Shown in pieces: positions 39,785-41,243 of a stretch of DNA of 41,243 bases. The DNA comes from an uncultured Lachnospiraceae bacterium (lineage in GTDB: Bacteria > Bacillota > Clostridia > Lachnospirales > Lachnospiraceae), in assembly GCA_910585895.1 (NCBI GenBank), contig CAJUHY010000010.1:19806-61048 (forward strand), in the 5' to 3' direction. The notes beneath the pieces are model-generated. The model made no database searches and had not been told where the DNA came from. It was given only the letters and a program-made list of their open reading frames with translations. Each line of letters begins with the position of its first letter. The first letter of the stretch is position 1. The translations under genes and the position numbers were made by a program.

Positions 39785-41243
39785 ATGAAGGCGAAAATAA
39801 GGTTATTGTCCATAATGATGTCGTTGATTGTCATAGCAAGTCCGCTGCTGCCATGGGCAGAGACTATGGTTCTGGCGCAGGATGTCCAGATGCTTACCAT
39901 AGAGGACAGGAAACTCTATGATGAATTAAAAAGCTGTTTTGCGGGTGAGAATATTGGCGTTTTACAGGCAAGTGATGATGAGAATCAGACACTTACCCTG
40001 AATATGGAGCGAGTTACACAGATTCAGGTAGAGAAAGCGGACATGACTCTTTATAATTCTCAGAGTATTCTGGAAACGCTGTTTCTTGGCTGCAATAAAT
40101 TGAACGCGCTTATTTTGGGACAATGTAATCTGAACGAATTTGATTTTTCATCTCTTAATAATAAAGACTCATTGTCTAGTTTGTATTTGGTCTCCTGTAA
40201 GCTGGAGAGGATTCCTGATTTGACGCTGCCCAATCTGGACACTATATGTGTGTCAAGGAATAACTTATCCGCAGCCGGTGCCTGTGAGAATCTTACAAAG
40301 GAGAAGCTGCCGGGTTTGAAACGTCTGTGGGCGGATGAATGTGAGTTGACAGATATTAGCTTTCTGGAAAATCTGGGAGAGGTGGAGGATTTATCTCTGG
40401 GAGATAACAGGCTTACAGATGAGTCTGTAACGACGCTGCTAAATCTGAGCAACCCCAATTTATCTGGTCTGCAGAAATTAAATTTGGGCAAAAGGGTTCA
40501 TGTGGGTCCTGGTCAGAGCGGTTTTGTGAATTTGAACAGCAAAAATAATCTGACAGACCTTGCGGGGCTGGCTGCGCTTTCCGCATGTTTTCCCATGCTG
40601 CAGGAATTAGATTTGACAAGCCTTAAGATTACCTCCCTGCAGGAGTTTGCTGATATCAGAGATGATATCAGCATTGATTTCCAAAAAAACTGGATTAGTG
40701 ATTTTACAGGGTTGAAAAGCAGTGCAAACTTTGCTTTGAACTCACAGAGTATTTCCCTCTCCGGCGACTTTATTGCAGGGAGGGAGAGTGAACTGCCGGA
40801 ATTGGTCAAAAGAATTCTCGATGCAGATGATATATTAGCTGGAACGTTAAGCTGTCAGAATTGCAGCATATCGGAAGACGGCGCTAGCATTGTAATACCG
40901 CCGGATGTGAGCCAGGCGTATATGACCGTGGATAGCGGAAAACTGAGAGACTCACAAATCGGTTTTAACTTAAAGCAGATTCCCTGCTATACGGTTCCGG
41001 AAAATTTAACGGCCACTGAGGGTGATACTCTGGCTGACGTTGTCTTGCCAGAAGGTTTTACATGGAAGAATCCTCAAATGAGTGTGGGAGCGGAGGGAAC
41101 AAATACATTTCAGGCGGTATATACGCCGCAGGATTTGGATAAGTATGTTGTTGTGGAGGACATTGATGTAACAGTGACAGTTAAGGCATCTGTAACAGAG
41201 CCGCCAGAGCCGACAGACCCGCCGGAACCAACGGAGCCTACAG
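39785..41243 (+). CDS. Secreted leucine-rich-repeat surface protein (partial, 3' end outside window)
   Basis: An open frame of 486 codons running off the window. A signal peptide covers about residues 1-32 (MKAKIRLLSIMMSLIVIASP). From about 50 to 330 come irregular leucine-rich repeats (for example LNALILGQCNLNEFDFSSL, LKRLWADECELTDISFLENL, LQKLNLGK). A beta-type module follows at about 400-465 (YTVPENLTATEGDTLADVVL to YTPQDLDKYVVVEDIDVTVT), repeated in many Firmicute surface proteins. The sequence ends in a Pro/Glu/Thr-rich linker (EPPEPTDPPEPTEPT), typical of cell-wall-spanning or anchor regions. AGGAGG precedes ATG 39785. Binding partner unknown; a host-surface or matrix adhesin is only a guess. 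Confidence 0.88.
   Translation, partial: MKAKIRLLSIMMSLIVIASPLLPWAETMVLAQDVQMLTIEDRKLYDELKSCFAGENIGVLQASDDENQTLTLNMERVTQIQVEKADMTLYNSQSILETLFLGCNKLNALILGQCNLNEFDFSSLNNKDSLSSLYLVSCKLERIPDLTLPNLDTICVSRNNLSAAGACENLTKEKLPGLKRLWADECELTDISFLENLGEVEDLSLGDNRLTDESVTTLLNLSNPNLSGLQKLNLGKRVHVGPGQSGFVNLNSKNNLTDLAGLAALSACFPMLQELDLTSLKITSLQEFADIRDDISIDFQKNWISDFTGLKSSANFALNSQSISLSGDFIAGRESELPELVKRILDADDILAGTLSCQNCSISEDGASIVIPPDVSQAYMTVDSGKLRDSQIGFNLKQIPCYTVPENLTATEGDTLADVVLPEGFTWKNPQMSVGAEGTNTFQAVYTPQDLDKYVVVEDIDVTVTVKASVTEPPEPTDPPEPTEPT

Noticed and set aside
1..41243. CRISPR array, prophage, complete insertion sequence or toxin-antitoxin module
   Set aside because: No regularly spaced repeats with unique spacers, no cas, transposase, phage structural or recognised toxin genes were seen; xerD here is the chromosomal type by motif and synteny.

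Overview
The window looks like chromosomal DNA of a spore-forming, Gram-positive anaerobic Clostridia member, most likely a Lachnospiraceae gut bacterium. This rests on strong AGGAGG-type ribosome binding sites, TTGACA/TATAAT promoters, spoIIM, an azlCD pair, a GPH-type hexuronate transporter with uxuA/uxuB/uxaC, a cytosolic hydrogenase-like chemoreceptor, RNase Y and a LexA-controlled recA. Species assignment is inference. I saw no rRNA, tRNA, CRISPR array, prophage or complete insertion sequence.

Layout. 1-157: a structured 88-bp tandem repeat that supplies the ribosome binding site of lepB. 0.15-4.8 kb: lepB, a convergent hybrid histidine kinase whose promoter carries a Fur-like box, and ilvD. 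4.9-8.8 kb: a frameshifted small secreted-protein gene, nfo, an HD phosphohydrolase, purA and a HAD hydrolase. 8.8-12.4 kb: a small membrane protein, a duplicated 29-bp repeat, a prdX/YbaK-type tRNA deacylase, a DUF4303-like protein, azlC-azlD and deoD. 12.5-18.7 kb: a padR-DUF2812 pair facing away from a four-gene hexuronate operon (GPH transporter, uxuA, SDR-type uxuB, uxaC). 18.8-23.2 kb: a Cys-rich mini-membrane protein, a membrane-anchored small protein, a soluble [FeFe]-hydrogenase-like methyl-accepting protein, and a convergent membrane-fused spermidine-synthase-like gene. 23.2-27.7 kb: a probable independent non-coding RNA, deoB, a MATE exporter and prfC. 27.8-27.95 kb: a remarkable four-way-junction palindromic element. 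28-31 kb: a PdaA-like deacetylase and an orphan KdpDE-like two-component pair on the minus strand. 31.2-35.97 kb: trxA, SOS-controlled recA, recX, rny and a Nudix hydrolase. 36-37.6 kb: spoIIM and an xerD-like gene lacking its catalytic C-terminus. 37.7-39.6 kb: DAHP synthase and aroE on the minus strand. 39.8 kb to the end: a secreted leucine-rich-repeat protein that runs off the window.

How genes work together. The transporter, uxaC, uxuB and uxuA would import glucuronate and convert it through fructuronate and mannonate to 2-keto-3-deoxygluconate; the kinase and aldolase for that product are not here. deoD and deoB both act in nucleoside salvage. trxA, recA, recX and nfo are redox and DNA-repair functions. 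DAHP synthase and aroE are two steps of the shikimate pathway. The strongest leads for novelty are the cloverleaf-like element at 27815-27952, the candidate RNA at 23280-23447, the hydrogenase-like chemoreceptor, the Fur-like control of a hybrid kinase, the PadR operator array with a possible non-canonical start, and the truncated xerD.
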